Positions 8,431-16,992 are shown, counted from the stretch's first letter. The stretch is DNA of 64,000 nucleotides from an uncultured Dehalococcoidia bacterium (GCA_958295865.1 CATQHF010000001.1:682001-746000), one strand, 5' to 3'. Notes: generated by a model not told the origin, from the letters alone. Numbers and translations: made by a program.

Positions 8431-9081
8431 ATGGGAATCGATGTCGGAACCGCGATAACTATAGTCATCATGATACTATCTGTGATAGGTAGTGGATTGT
8501 GGTTTGACAAAAGGAATCGGCAAGACATGTCGGAGTTGAAGGAAGATATGTCTGAGTTGAAGAAGGAAGTGAACGCTAACGGCGAACGGCTGAATAGTGT
8601 CGAAATCACGCTGGTTGGTGTTGAGACTAAGCTCAAATCTCAGGGGGAAGACATATATGAGTTGAAGAAGGAAGTGAAGACTGTCAGCGAACGGCTGAGC
8701 AAAGTCGAAATCACGCTCGTTGAAGTGCAGACTGAACTCAAAGCCCAAGGCGAGCGGCTCGACCGCCAGGAAAACCAATTCAACGACCGCTTCAACCGTC
8801 AGGAAGACCAATCCAACGAGCGCTTCGACCGCCAGGATGACCAATTCAACGACCGCTTCGACCGCCAGGATGACCACTTCAACGAGCGCTTCAACCGCCA
8901 GGAAGAACAATTCAACGACCGCTTCGACCGCCAGGAAGAACGCCATCGTGATTTGGAGATCCAGGTGGGCAGGGTTCAAGGCAGTCTTGATGTGCTCATA
9001 GGATACAGACGCACCACGACCGTTGCGGGACGAGAGCGCACTGAACAGGGAGAGCGGGTTGGTGAGCCGATAGGCGACTGA
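8431..9081 (+). CDS. Membrane-anchored coiled-coil protein with 11-residue repeats
   Basis: A 216-residue protein with one N-terminal membrane segment (about residues 6-24, AITIVIMILSVIGSGLWF), then a long charged coiled coil. The first half has two imperfect copies of ELKKEVxxxxERLxxVEITLVxVxT. Residues about 108-172 are 5-6 copies of an 11-residue unit, QFNDRFDRQDD, encoded by a 33-bp DNA repeat. No catalytic motif is seen. Similar proteins with the anchor at the other end occur at 16205 and 16993. Function is unknown; a membrane-tethered spacer or scaffold would fit. A strong GGAGG supports ATG 8431. Confidence 0.75.
   Translation: MGIDVGTAITIVIMILSVIGSGLWFDKRNRQDMSELKEDMSELKKEVNANGERLNSVEITLVGVETKLKSQGEDIYELKKEVKTVSERLSKVEITLVEVQTELKAQGERLDRQENQFNDRFNRQEDQSNERFDRQDDQFNDRFDRQDDHFNERFNRQEEQFNDRFDRQEERHRDLEIQVGRVQGSLDVLIGYRRTTTVAGRERTEQGERVGEPIGD
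8755..8943 (+). repeat. 33-bp tandem repeat inside the coiled-coil gene
   Basis: About five and a half units based on CAATTCAACGACCGCTTCGA followed by CCGCCAGGATGAC. Unit length is a multiple of three and of the 11-residue coiled-coil period, so copy-number change would lengthen the rod without a frameshift. Confidence 0.85.
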
Positions 9082-9129
9082 CTAATGTAACGCCCCAAAC
9101 GACCGAATATGACGTACTGAACAGAGAGT

Positions 9130-9167
9130 CCCTGCTAGGCAATATGCCGACAGGGCCTTTTCTTTTT
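9130..9167 (+). terminator. Rho-independent terminator after the coiled-coil gene
   Basis: A two-part hairpin (CCCTG...GGCA-ATA-TGCC...CAGGG) followed by CCTTTTCTTTTTG. It lies about 50 bases beyond the stop at 9081. Confidence 0.7.
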
Positions 9168-9295
9168 GCCCGAAGACGGGATAAGTGAACCGGAAGCGGC
9201 TATGAAAATGAAGCAAGAACATCAATGGGAAGTCGAGCAAGAAAGAGGAGCAGGCGCATATACGGATGAAAGATCCTGAATTCGTCCTGGCAGGT

Positions 9296-9324
9296 TTGCA
9301 GTAAAATCGGAACATGTTTATACT
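9296..9324 (+). promoter_or_regulatory. Predicted promoter of the ThuA-like gene
   Basis: TTGCAG (9296-9301), a 17-base spacer and TATACT (9319-9324). GGGAGGT (9352-9358) and ATG 9364 follow. I see no gene in 9082-9363 besides this promoter and the preceding terminator. Confidence 0.6.
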
Positions 9325-9363
9325 CACGGGCAAAATACGCTGTATTCCATTGGGAGGTAATCG

Positions 9364-10035
9364 ATGAACCTACTTGTCATTTCAGGCGGCAGGCATCCAT
9401 ACGAAGAATCCACGCCGATACTGGAGAGGTTTCTGAGCGATGCGGGGCACGATGTAGATGTAACCGAGGATGCGTCGGTGCTTGCGGACGCTTCGGCGAT
9501 GGACGGCTACGACGCGCTGGTGTTCAACACTATGCGCGCGGGCGACGACGCCATGACGCGCGATCAGCAGGCGGGTATGACGCAGTTCATCAGCGGCGGC
9601 AAAGGCTTTGTGTGCATACACATTGCGGGCTGCGCGTCCGAGGACTGGCTTGAGTACTACGACATCACAGGCGGCGGCTGGCTGCTGAACGACAGCTTCC
9701 ACCCGCCCTACGGCAAGTTCGAGGTGAATGTTTCGGACGCCGACAGCCCCGGCGCAGCGGGCATATCGGACTTCACAACGAACGACGAGTTGTACATGGG
9801 CATCGAGTACCGCGAGGGCAACGATGTGTTCCTGACGGGCGACTCCGAGGATGGGACGCACGTTTGGCGCGGCGAACCCACCTTTATGCCGGGCGGCACA
9901 TTCCCGCTTGGCTGGACACGCGCCTACGGCGCGGGCAAGGTCTTCGTTACGCTGCTGGGGCATAACGGGCTGAGCTTCGAGACGCCGGAGTTCCAGCGCA
10001 TCGTGCTGAACGGCGTGGACTGGACGACGGGGTAA
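9364..10035 (+). CDS. ThuA-domain protein
   Basis: A 223-residue protein of the ThuA (trehalose utilisation) family, which has a class I glutamine-amidotransferase-like flavodoxin fold. Visible are LLVISGGRHPYEESTPILER at the N-terminus, ISGGKGFVCIHIAGC (about residues 77-91), HPPYGKFEVNV and the C-terminal GAGKVFVTLLGHN motif. Members are linked with sugar or glycoside catabolism, but the chemistry is poorly defined. A strong GGGAGG supports ATG 9364. It appears monocistronic, with its own promoter, and an R1-type repeat element separates it from the next gene. Confidence 0.85.
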   Translation: MNLLVISGGRHPYEESTPILERFLSDAGHDVDVTEDASVLADASAMDGYDALVFNTMRAGDDAMTRDQQAGMTQFISGGKGFVCIHIAGCASEDWLEYYDITGGGWLLNDSFHPPYGKFEVNVSDADSPGAAGISDFTTNDELYMGIEYREGNDVFLTGDSEDGTHVWRGEPTFMPGGTFPLGWTRAYGAGKVFVTLLGHNGLSFETPEFQRIVLNGVDWTTG

Positions 10036-10130
10036 AGCAGGGTGTCAGGCGGTCAGGGGTTGGCGGTCGGTGGTTATCCTGTTGATTCTGGCAGTTCCCG
10101 TTAGGTAGGGTGGATATTTTGGCTTTTCAT

Positions 10131-10244
10131 CCCGTCATTCCTGCGAAAGCAGGGGCAGGAATCCAGTGCTTCGAGATAGCCTAGAATATGCGAAATTGCC
10201 TACATTCCGAGGTTCTGGATTCCCGTTTTCACGAGAATGACGCA
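10131..10244. repeat. Composite repeat element bounded by two R1-type palindromes (copy 1)
   Basis: The element starts CCCGTCATTCCTGCGAAAGC and ends TTCTGGATTCCCGTTTTCAC followed by GAGAATGACGC, so its ends are inverted relative to each other. Between them is a unique core (GAGATAGCCTAGAATATGCG). A clearly homologous copy lies in inverted orientation at 46254-46363. No transposase is inside. It ends just ahead of the SDR gene. Confidence 0.75.
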
Positions 10245-10278
10245 AATAACTGGCGGCTTGGTACTGGAGGTTTGTCTG

Positions 10279-11031
10279 ATGAGGCTTGAAGGCAAGGTTG
10301 CGATAATTAGCGGCGGCGCGCGCGGTCAGGGCGCTGCGGAAGCGAAGATGTTCGCGCGTGAGGGCGCTAAGGTCGTCTTTGGCGACATACTGGACGACGA
10401 CGGCAAGAAGGTTGAAGCGGAAATCAACGAGGCGGGCGGCGAAGCTACCTATGTAACGCTCGACGTCACCAGTGAAGACGCTTGGCAGCAGGCGGTCGAA
10501 GCCGCCGTGGAGCGCTATGGCAAGGTTGACATTCTGGTGAACAACGCCGGCATAGCCAACTGGACATTCGGCGATGACGCCAGCGTGGAGGACTGGGACC
10601 GGCTCATGGATGTGAACGCCAAGGGCGTCTTTCTGGGCACGAAAGCGGTCATCGCTGAGATGCGAAAGGCGGGCGGCGGCTCCATAGTCAACATCTCGTC
10701 CATATCCGGGATGATTGGGCAGACGACTATACATCCGGGCTACAACGCGAGCAAGGGCGCGGTGCGTATCCTCACCAAGTCCACCGCTATTCAGTACGCG
10801 AAGGAAGGCATCCGCTGCAACTCGGTGCATCCGGGTCCCGTGATGACAGAGATGACGGCGCACGGCTGGCGTGACCCGGAGCGGCGGCAGCTCACGGAGC
10901 AGCGCACGCCGCTGGGCCGCTACGCCGACGCCGACGAGATTGCGAGCGGCGTGCTGTTCCTCGCGTCGGATGAGTCGTCTTATATGACGGGCAGCGAACT
11001 TGTGATTGACGGCGGCGTAACGGCGCAGTAG
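10279..11031 (+). CDS. SDR-family NAD(P)-dependent dehydrogenase
   Basis: A 250-residue classical short-chain dehydrogenase. It has the cofactor motif SGGARGQG (residues 11-18), DVTSED, NNAG (about 87-90), catalytic Ser in NISSISG and the YNASK pair (about 157-161). The C-terminus has YMTGSELVIDGGVTAQ, typical of the FabG-like group. Asp after the second strand (FGDIL) suggests NAD+ preference. GGAGG at 10266-10270 supports ATG 10279. The substrate is unknown. Confidence 0.9.
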   Translation: MRLEGKVAIISGGARGQGAAEAKMFAREGAKVVFGDILDDDGKKVEAEINEAGGEATYVTLDVTSEDAWQQAVEAAVERYGKVDILVNNAGIANWTFGDDASVEDWDRLMDVNAKGVFLGTKAVIAEMRKAGGGSIVNISSISGMIGQTTIHPGYNASKGAVRILTKSTAIQYAKEGIRCNSVHPGPVMTEMTAHGWRDPERRQLTEQRTPLGRYADADEIASGVLFLASDESSYMTGSELVIDGGVTAQ

Positions 11032-11064
11032 GCGTTCTCAATATGTAGTGGCATAAAGCAAAGC

Positions 11065-11094
11065 GGGCTGCGCGATATGATAACCGCGCAGCCC
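11065..11094. terminator. Hairpin between convergent SDR and CBS genes
   Basis: A perfect 10-bp stem, GGGCTGCGCG/CGCGCAGCCC, with a 10-base loop. Only weak T-rich sequence follows on either strand, so it may act for both genes as a bidirectional terminator. Confidence 0.6.
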
Positions 11095-11134
11095 TGAAAA
11101 TGGAGGTTTGGCTGTGAAATAAGGTCTCGCCGAC

Positions 11135-11530
11135 CTAGACGGCGATGAGGTCGCCGTCCAGCTCGATGGCGCGGGAGAGGTCTTCGGCGTAAATCATTCC
11201 GACGACGCTGCCCCTGTCGTTCACGACCGGCAGGCAACTCACCTCGTTGTCCATCATGATGAACAGGGCGTCGCCGATGTCGGTGAACGGATTTGCCGCT
11301 TCGTCCAAGGTGGTCATGTGGCGACGGACTTCGCACTTCCGGGAGATATGGCCGTCGATGAGGCATCCCAGCACCATATCGCGCTCGGTGATGATGCCCG
11401 CGAGTTCGCCGTTCTCAACGACTACAAGGCAGCCGGTGTTCTGCTCGCGCATCATGCATGCGGCGTCTGCTACGCTTGTGTTCAGCTCCACTATGGAGGC
11501 TTCGCCGCTCATCATATCTATCGCGTTCAT
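11135..11530 (-). CDS. Two-CBS-domain protein
   Basis: A 131-residue protein that is essentially one Bateman module: CBS1 (about residues 5-60, with GCLVVVENGELAGIITERDM) and CBS2 (about 68-127, with SCLPVVNDRGSVVGMIYAEDL). Such modules bind adenosyl ligands such as AMP, ATP or SAM and regulate partner proteins. No catalytic domain is attached, so it probably acts as a small regulatory subunit. The partner cannot be told from context: the neighbours are a convergent SDR gene and the divergent pyrG. Confidence 0.88.
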   Translation of the reverse strand: MNAIDMMSGEASIVELNTSVADAACMMREQNTGCLVVVENGELAGIITERDMVLGCLIDGHISRKCEVRRHMTTLDEAANPFTDIGDALFIMMDNEVSCLPVVNDRGSVVGMIYAEDLSRAIELDGDLIAV

Positions 11531-11727
11531 CGCCGTTCCTCCCGTGCAATTGACCGATTTTGCTTGTTCAGGCTTCGCGCCCGTTCCGTCGCTCTATCAA
11601 CCCTATCATCGTCGCGTGAGCTATATTGCAAATCGTAAGCGATGTTTGTTATCGGAATGTTGAATATCGGTTAAGATTCTGTTACATAAGCGCGCTGTCC
11701 GCCAGCCAAACATATCCTCATATCCGG

Positions 11728-11757
11728 TTGACTTTGCGCGTTCGCCGTCAATATACT
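11728..11757 (+). promoter_or_regulatory. Predicted promoter of pyrG
   Basis: TTGACT (11728-11733), an 18-base spacer and TATACT (11752-11757), about 65 bases ahead of the pyrG start. The rest of the gap 11531-11822 contains no gene I can support. Confidence 0.6.
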
Positions 11758-11822
11758 CTTGTTCATGAAGCCTCGCATGCGGTCTGCTGCCGCGCAATCC
11801 CAATCGCCCCAATTCGTGCCTT

Positions 11823-13457
11823 ATGCCTAATTTCGTCTTCGTTACCGGCGGCGTGGTCAGCTCCCTGGGCAAGGGAATCACTGTCGCATCGCTCGGGCGC
11901 GTGCTTAAGAGCCGGGGCGTCTCCGTGTCCGTGCTGAAGCTCGACCCGTACCTGAATGTTGACCCCGGCACGATGTCGCCGTATCAGCATGGCGAGGTGT
12001 TCGTAACGCGCGACGGCAGCGAGACCGACCTAGACCTGGGCCACTATGAGCGCTTCATAGATGTGGAGCTTACGCGGGCGTCCAACCTGACGGCGGGGCA
12101 GATATATCAGGACATCATCGCGCGGGAGCGTCAGGGCGAATTCTTGGGCGGCACGATTCAGACCGTGCCGCATGTCACCGACGCCATCAAGCGGCACATG
12201 CTAGGCTTGGCGGCGTCGAGCGAGGCTGAGGTCATCATCGTCGAGGTGGGCGGCACGGTCGGCGACATCGAGGGGCTGCCGTTCCTCGAAGCCATTCGGC
12301 AGATGCGGAACGAGGTCGGGCGCGACAATGTATGCTACATTCACCTGACATTCCTGCCCTTCATAGCCGCTACGAGCGAACTGAAGACCAAGCCCACGCA
12401 GCACAGCGTCCGCGAACTGCGGAGCATCGGCATTCAGCCGGATGTCATCGTCTGTCGCAGCGACCATGAAGTCGAGGATGACATCAAGCGCAAAATCAGC
12501 GTTCACTGCGATGTGCCGCTCTCCGGCGTCATCACGCTGCCCACCGTCGATACGGTGTACGAAGTGCCGCTCATACTTGAAGACGAGGGGCTGGGCGAGC
12601 TTGTCATCAACACGCTGGGCATCACGAGCACGGGGCGCGATATGACGCAGTGGGGCGCGCTGGTGGACGGTATCAAGACGCCGAAACAGACTCTGCCCAT
12701 CGCGGTCGTGGGCAAGTATGTTGACCTGCAAGACTCGTACATATCGGTGAAGGAATCGCTGATGCATGCGGGCATGGCGCATGAGGTTGACATAGATGTG
12801 CGCTGGGTGCGCTCGGAGGACATAGAGCGGCAGGGCGCGGACGGGCTGCTGGACGATGTGCGCGGCATCGTCGTGCCGGGCGGCTTTGGGCAGCGCGGCG
12901 TGGAGGGCATGATACGCACGGCGCAGTACGCGCGCGCGCAGCGGGTGCCCTATCTGGGGCTGTGCCTGGGATTGCAAGTGATGGTCATCGAGATGGCGCG
13001 GCATGCGCTGGGCAAGCCGGGCGCGAACTCCACCGAGTTCGACCCGCTGACCGCCGACCCTGTGATAGACATCATGCCGGAGCAGCGCGTCGTTACGCAG
13101 ATGGGCGGCACGATGCGGCTTGGCGAATACCCGTGCGAGCTGGTCGCCGACAGCAAGGCGGGCGCGGCGTATGGAGCGCCGTCGGTGAGCGAGCGCCACC
13201 GCCACCGCTTCGAGTTCAACAACGCCTACCGTGAGGATTTCGAGGCGATAGGTCTTTGGCCCACCGGCATGTCCCCCAACGGCAGGCTGGTGGAAGTGAT
13301 GGAGCTGGACGGGAGCAAGCACCCGTTCATGGTGGGCGTGCAGTTTCATCCGGAGTTCCGCTCGCGTCCGAACAGGCCGCACCCGCTCTTCCACGGCTTC
13401 ATATCCGCGGCGGTGAGCACGCTGCGCGAAGGGGAGCAGCGCCCGCTGACCTTGTAG
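11823..13457 (+). CDS. pyrG: CTP synthase
   Basis: A 544-residue CTP synthase that converts UTP, ATP and glutamine to CTP in the last step of pyrimidine nucleotide synthesis. The N-terminal synthase domain has GGVVSSLGKGI (residues 9-19, P-loop) and KLDPYLNVDPGTMSPYQHGE. The C-terminal class I glutamine amidotransferase has the nucleophile Cys in GLCLGLQ (about residue 381), and the His/Glu of FHPEF near the end. The length is standard. ATG 11823 is the universal family start. It appears monocistronic. Confidence 0.98.
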   Translation: MPNFVFVTGGVVSSLGKGITVASLGRVLKSRGVSVSVLKLDPYLNVDPGTMSPYQHGEVFVTRDGSETDLDLGHYERFIDVELTRASNLTAGQIYQDIIARERQGEFLGGTIQTVPHVTDAIKRHMLGLAASSEAEVIIVEVGGTVGDIEGLPFLEAIRQMRNEVGRDNVCYIHLTFLPFIAATSELKTKPTQHSVRELRSIGIQPDVIVCRSDHEVEDDIKRKISVHCDVPLSGVITLPTVDTVYEVPLILEDEGLGELVINTLGITSTGRDMTQWGALVDGIKTPKQTLPIAVVGKYVDLQDSYISVKESLMHAGMAHEVDIDVRWVRSEDIERQGADGLLDDVRGIVVPGGFGQRGVEGMIRTAQYARAQRVPYLGLCLGLQVMVIEMARHALGKPGANSTEFDPLTADPVIDIMPEQRVVTQMGGTMRLGEYPCELVADSKAGAAYGAPSVSERHRHRFEFNNAYREDFEAIGLWPTGMSPNGRLVEVMELDGSKHPFMVGVQFHPEFRSRPNRPHPLFHGFISAAVSTLREGEQRPLTL

Positions 13458-13560
13458 GCGGTTGTCTGTCGGTGTCCTCATCTCTTCGGCAATCCTTTGA
13501 CAGGGGCGATGCGGGCGAACGTCGGTCGCTCCTACCGGAAGGGCGGCTATCAGGGTGGCG

Positions 13561-13719
13561 AGAAAATTGCATTAGTCCCTTCCCCCTTGATGGGAGAAGG
13601 TTCGTCGGCAAGGCGAAGACGCCGCAGATGTGATTGTCCCTTCCCCCTTTGGGGGAAGGTTAGGATGGGGGTGAAAATGCTTGCCCATCGACGGCTAAAC
13701 TGTACTAATGCAATTTTCT
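13561..13719. mobile_element. MITE-like element, AGAAAATTGCATTAGT family, both ends intact
   Basis: The termini AGAAAATTGCATTAGT (13561-13576) and ACTAATGCAATTTTCT (13704-13719) are perfect inverted repeats. The interior has two CCTTCCCCC/GGGGAAGG-type hairpins separated by GTCGGCAAGGCGAAGACGCC. Flanking 9-mers do not match clearly (AGGGTGGCG and CAGGGCGAT). It occupies most of the 483-base gap between pyrG and rho. Confidence 0.72.
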
Positions 13720-13737
13720 CAGGGCGATTCGGACGGA

Positions 13738-13766
13738 TGGACGGGATTATTTGGGTGTGCTATAAT
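13738..13766 (+). promoter_or_regulatory. Predicted promoter of rho
   Basis: A perfect TATAAT (13761-13766) is preceded by TGC (extended -10), with TGGACG 17 bases upstream as a weak -35. It lies 19 bases beyond the MITE end. The implied leader of about 165 bases is long, as is common for autoregulated rho genes. Confidence 0.6.
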
Positions 13767-13940
13767 TTCTATTGACTTCCTCGGAGCGACTTTTCGCAGC
13801 CAGGGCCTCCTTTCGGCATCCAGACATTCGCGGCGGCGTGTTGCGTCCCCGCCCCCCGACCATTGCGATATGCGGTTTTCCCATCGATCCCCGGCGCTCT
13901 TGCCAGACGATAGCAGTCACCTGCGGGTGCGGAGTGTGTC

Positions 13941-15224
13941 ATGAACCTATCTGAGCTTCAAAGCCTGAACAACGAAGACCTGTTCAAACTCGCGCAAGAA
14001 CTGGGCGTCTTGGAGAACGGCAATATGCCCCACCGCCGGGAGATGATGTCGAAGGTGCTCGCCAACCTGTCGGGGAAGAACGGCAACCTGAAGGCGAACG
14101 GCATACTCAGCATCCTGAACGACGGCTACGGCTTCCTGCGGCAGTCCAACGGCAACGCCAGCAGCGGCGATGTGTATGTGTCGCAGTCGCAGATAAGACG
14201 CTTCAGCCTCCGCACGGGCGACGAGGTTACCGGGCAGGTTCGGCCGCCAAAGGACGGAGAGCGCTACTTCGGGCTTGTGCGCGTGGAAGAGGTGAACAAC
14301 GGCGAACCCGACCGCTCGCGCCGCCGCCGCCACTTCGAGAGCCTCACCGCCATCTTTCCCACGCAGCAGATAAAGCTGGAGACGGACAGGGAGATCGTTG
14401 CCACGCGGCTGATGGACATGCTCGCGCCTATTGGCAGGGGGCAGCGCGGCTTAATCGTGTCGCCGCCCAAGGCGGGCAAGACGACGCTGCTGAAGCAGAT
14501 AGCGCACGGCATCGCCGCCAACGCGCCCGACATCCAGATTATGGTCGCGCTCATCGGCGAGCGCCCCGAAGAGGTCACGGATGTTACGCGCTCGGTGGAG
14601 GGCGAGGTGTACAGCTCCACATTCGACGAGCCGGTGGAAGACCACTGCCGCGTAGCGGAGATGGTGCTGGAGCGCGCCAAGCGACTGGTGGAGAGCGGGC
14701 GCGACGTGGCCGTGCTGCTGGACAGCCTGACACGCCTGACGCGCGCATACAACCTCGCCGTGCCGAGCAGCGGGCGCACCCTCTCAGGCGGTATGGACCC
14801 GGTCGCGCTCTACCCGCCGAAGCGCTTCTTCGGCGCGGCGCGCAACACCGAAGAGGGCGGCAGCCTCACCATCATCGCCGCCTGCCTCGTGGACACGGGC
14901 AGCCGACTCGACGACCTCGTATATGAAGAGTTCAAGGGCACGGGCAACATGGAGGCGCACCTCGACCGCCGCCTCGCCGAGCGCCGCTTCTTCCCCGCGA
15001 TAGACATCGAGCGCAGCGGCACGCGCCGCGAAGAACTGCTGCTCGACGAATCGGCGCTTCAGAATGTGTGGCTGCTGCGGCGCTTCGTATCCTTGCAGAA
15101 CTCGCAGGGCGCGGACAACGCCATCGAGATCATCGACAAGATTATCAGGCGCACCAAGAACAACCAGGAATTCCTCGCCAACCTGCCGCGCCTCGCGCAA
15201 GAAGTGGGGTCTTCGAGGCGGTAG
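13941..15224 (+). CDS. rho: Transcription termination factor Rho
   Basis: A 427-residue Rho, the hexameric RNA-dependent ATPase that ends transcription at unstructured RNA. The N-terminal helix bundle (residues 1-45) leads into the RNA-binding OSB/cold-shock fold, with [11 protein letters not shown] and [12 protein letters not shown] (about 65-95). The ATPase core has Walker [13 protein letters not shown] (about 172-183), Walker [13 protein letters not shown], the Q-loop and R-loop region ([16 protein letters not shown]) and a standard C-terminus. The family's longer N-terminal insertion seen in Actinobacteria is absent. The start ATGAACCTATC fits the family; the Shine-Dalgarno is weak. Confidence 0.97.
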   Translation: MNLSELQSLNNEDLFKLAQELGVLENGNMPHRREMMSKVLANLSGKNGNLKANGILSILNDGYGFLRQSNGNASSGDVYVSQSQIRRFSLRTGDEVTGQVRPPKDGERYFGLVRVEEVNNGEPDRSRRRRHFESLTAIFPTQQIKLETDREIVATRLMDMLAPIGRGQRGLIVSPPKAGKTTLLKQIAHGIAANAPDIQIMVALIGERPEEVTDVTRSVEGEVYSSTFDEPVEDHCRVAEMVLERAKRLVESGRDVAVLLDSLTRLTRAYNLAVPSSGRTLSGGMDPVALYPPKRFFGAARNTEEGGSLTIIAACLVDTGSRLDDLVYEEFKGTGNMEAHLDRRLAERRFFPAIDIERSGTRREELLLDESALQNVWLLRRFVSLQNSQGADNAIEIIDKIIRRTKNNQEFLANLPRLAQEVGSSRR

Positions 15225-15235
15225 GCGTCGGCCTG

Positions 15236-15889
15236 TCAGCGCGCCGGCCGCAGCGCCACGACCCGCGTTTCGCGGGGCAGGCTGGTCGTGCTGACGCGCA
15301 GGGACGGCTGCGGCGCGGCTTCGGCGACGCCGAGTTCGCCCAGCAAGCCCGCTATGCCCGATGTCGCGCCGTCGGCGTCCCCCGCCATGTAGCCGACGGG
15401 GATGACGATGCGCGGGCTAATCTGGTTGACGAACTGCGCGGCGCGCCTTGCGTCCGCCCGCTCGCTGCCGCCCGCGTCCACGATGAGCACATCGGTATTG
15501 TTCAGCTCGTCCAGCTGGCGCGGCGTGAGCGTAGGCACACCGACGCCCGCATGGCAGACGCTCAGCCCCTCGGCGCGCAGCGTATAGACCGTATTCACTT
15601 GGCGGGGCGTATCGGCGGCGTCCGCGCCGGCGGGCGCTCTGTGCGGCGTGCCCATGCCGCTGATGTAGAAGTTCGCAATCTCATACTCGCCGGGCCCATG
15701 CAGCACGCGCGGGTCGCCCTCAACGCCGCCCGCGTTGGCATGTCGCGGGTGGTCGCGGCTTATCGTTACGATGTCCGCCTGCGTCTCCGGCATCGCCCAG
15801 CCGTCGCTCGCGCGGTAGGGGTCGGTCAACACCGCCACCTGCCCCGATTGTATGCGGACTGCGGAATATCCGAGCCAGGTTATATCCAT
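15236..15889 (-). CDS. Metallo-beta-lactamase-fold protein with degenerate metal site
   Basis: A 217-residue protein of the UlaG-like metallo-beta-lactamase-fold group (ITWLGYSAVRIQSG at the start, VLTDPY, then VLHGPGEYEI and ISGMGTPH). The metal-binding HxHxDH signature is reduced to TISRDHPRHANAG, and the usual CHxGDLG segment reads CHAGVGVP. Key His and Asp ligands therefore appear missing, and it may be non-catalytic or bind a different cofactor. The C-terminal half keeps LDELNNTDVLIVDAGG and VIPVGYM. It converges on rho with an 11-base gap and diverges from the hicB-like gene. Confidence 0.75.
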   Translation of the reverse strand: MDITWLGYSAVRIQSGQVAVLTDPYRASDGWAMPETQADIVTISRDHPRHANAGGVEGDPRVLHGPGEYEIANFYISGMGTPHRAPAGADAADTPRQVNTVYTLRAEGLSVCHAGVGVPTLTPRQLDELNNTDVLIVDAGGSERADARRAAQFVNQISPRIVIPVGYMAGDADGATSGIAGLLGELGVAEAAPQPSLRVSTTSLPRETRVVALRPAR

Positions 15890-15968
15890 GGGGGTTCTCC
15901 TCTATGCATGTAAGTGAGTTAAAATATATCGTCGTAGGATTATCGAAGTATGGCTTGGAGGCAGAGTA

Positions 15969-16178
15969 ATGCACAAGTACGAAGTGGTACTTTACTGGAG
16001 CGGCGACGACGACGCTTTTCTGGCTGAAGCGCCGGATCTGCCCGGATGCGTCGCTCACGGCGACACGCATGAGGACGCGCTGAGAAGCATAAACGAGGCT
16101 ATCGCGCTGTGGCTCGACACCGCCCGCGAATTCGGCGACCCAATCCCCGAGCCTAAGGGGGAGCGCCCGACAGTATAG
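15969..16178 (+). CDS. HicB-family antitoxin-like protein, orphan
   Basis: A 69-residue single-domain HicB/UPF0150-type protein. It begins KYEVVLYWSGDDDAFLAEAPDLPGCVAHG and continues with the amphipathic helix DALRSINEAIALWLDTARE, which is the family hallmark. It is the RNase-H-like half only; no C-terminal DNA-binding domain is present. Classical HicB neutralises the small HicA mRNA interferase, but no HicA-like frame is visible on either side. It may be an orphan or act elsewhere. GGAGG (about 15956-15960) supports ATG 15969. Confidence 0.85.
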   Translation: MHKYEVVLYWSGDDDAFLAEAPDLPGCVAHGDTHEDALRSINEAIALWLDTAREFGDPIPEPKGERPTV

Positions 16179-16188
16179 GCGCGCTCCC
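16159..16188 (+). terminator. Hairpin spanning the hicB stop codon
   Basis: GGGAGCGC (16159-16166) pairs with GCGCTCCC (16181-16188) around a 14-base loop containing the hicB stop codon. A CCCCTTGGGG palindrome follows. No T-run is present. It lies between convergent genes. Confidence 0.45.
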
Positions 16189-16204
16189 ACCCCTTGGGGC
16201 TGGC

Positions 16205-16963
16205 TCAGTTCAGCAGAGCGACGATGTAACCCGCCACGCCTGTGGCCACCGCTCCGACCATGGTCACCCCAAAGATTACGATGAGCTTTTCGATTCTATC
16301 GATGCGCTTGTTCAACGCTTTGAAATTCGCGTCTATCGCGCCGAACTTGACGTCCATCGCGCCGAACTTCGCATTGAACTCCTTCTCCATCGCATCGAAC
16401 TTGGTGTCCATCGCGCTGAACTTGGCGTCCATCGCATCGAACTTGGTGTCCATCGCGCCGAATTTTGCGTCGAACTTGGTTTCCAACGCACCGAACTTCA
16501 CATTGAATTCGTTCTCCAACGAGCCGAACTTCAAGTTGAACTCTTTCTCCAATGAGCCGAACTTCAAATTGAACTCGTTCTTCATCGTGTCGAACTTGTT
16601 GTCCATCTCGCCGAACTTGGTGTCCAACGAGCCGAACTTCGCGTTGAACTCTTTCTCCAGCGAGTCGAACTTCAAGTTGAACTCTTTCTCCAACCAGTCG
16701 AACCTCAGATTGAGCTCCCTCTCCAACGAGACGAACTTCCTGTCTATCTCGCCGAACTTCCCGCTGAACTTGGCGTCTATCTCGCCGAACTTGGCGTCGA
16801 ACTTGTCGTCTTGGCCCCTCAGCAGCTCGACGATAACCTCTTGCTGCCCATCTATTCGCGCCATGCGCTCAGCCATCCGCCCCATGCGCCCTTCCATCTG
16901 CGCCATGCGCTCTGCGAGTGACGGCGAGTGCGTCGTTGCTTCCGCCTGAGTTTCGGTCGTCAT
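16205..16963 (-). CDS. Tail-anchored coiled-coil protein with expanded heptad repeats
   Basis: A 252-residue protein. Residues about 15-50 (LAERMAQMEGRMGRMAERMARIDGQQ) are shared with the short paralogue at 16993. Residues about 55-215 are repeats of the type KFGSLEKEFNL / KFDAMDAKFSAMDT, with 7- and 11-residue steps. One C-terminal membrane helix follows (about 228-250, IVIFGVTMVGAVATGVAGYIVALL). Almost all of the extra length relative to the paralogue is repeat. No enzymatic motif is seen. A tail-anchored rod or tether is the simplest reading; the role is unknown. Confidence 0.72.
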   Translation of the reverse strand: MTTETQAEATTHSPSLAERMAQMEGRMGRMAERMARIDGQQEVIVELLRGQDDKFDAKFGEIDAKFSGKFGEIDRKFVSLERELNLRFDWLEKEFNLKFDSLEKEFNAKFGSLDTKFGEMDNKFDTMKNEFNLKFGSLEKEFNLKFGSLENEFNVKFGALETKFDAKFGAMDTKFDAMDAKFSAMDTKFDAMEKEFNAKFGAMDVKFGAIDANFKALNKRIDRIEKLIVIFGVTMVGAVATGVAGYIVALLN

Positions 16964-16992
16964 TGTTGGGTTGCTCCTTCTCAGTGCTACAC

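Noticed and set aside
12201-13481. 426-codon minus-strand open frame opposite pyrG
   Set aside because: Shadow of a certain housekeeping gene; His/Arg-rich and without motifs.
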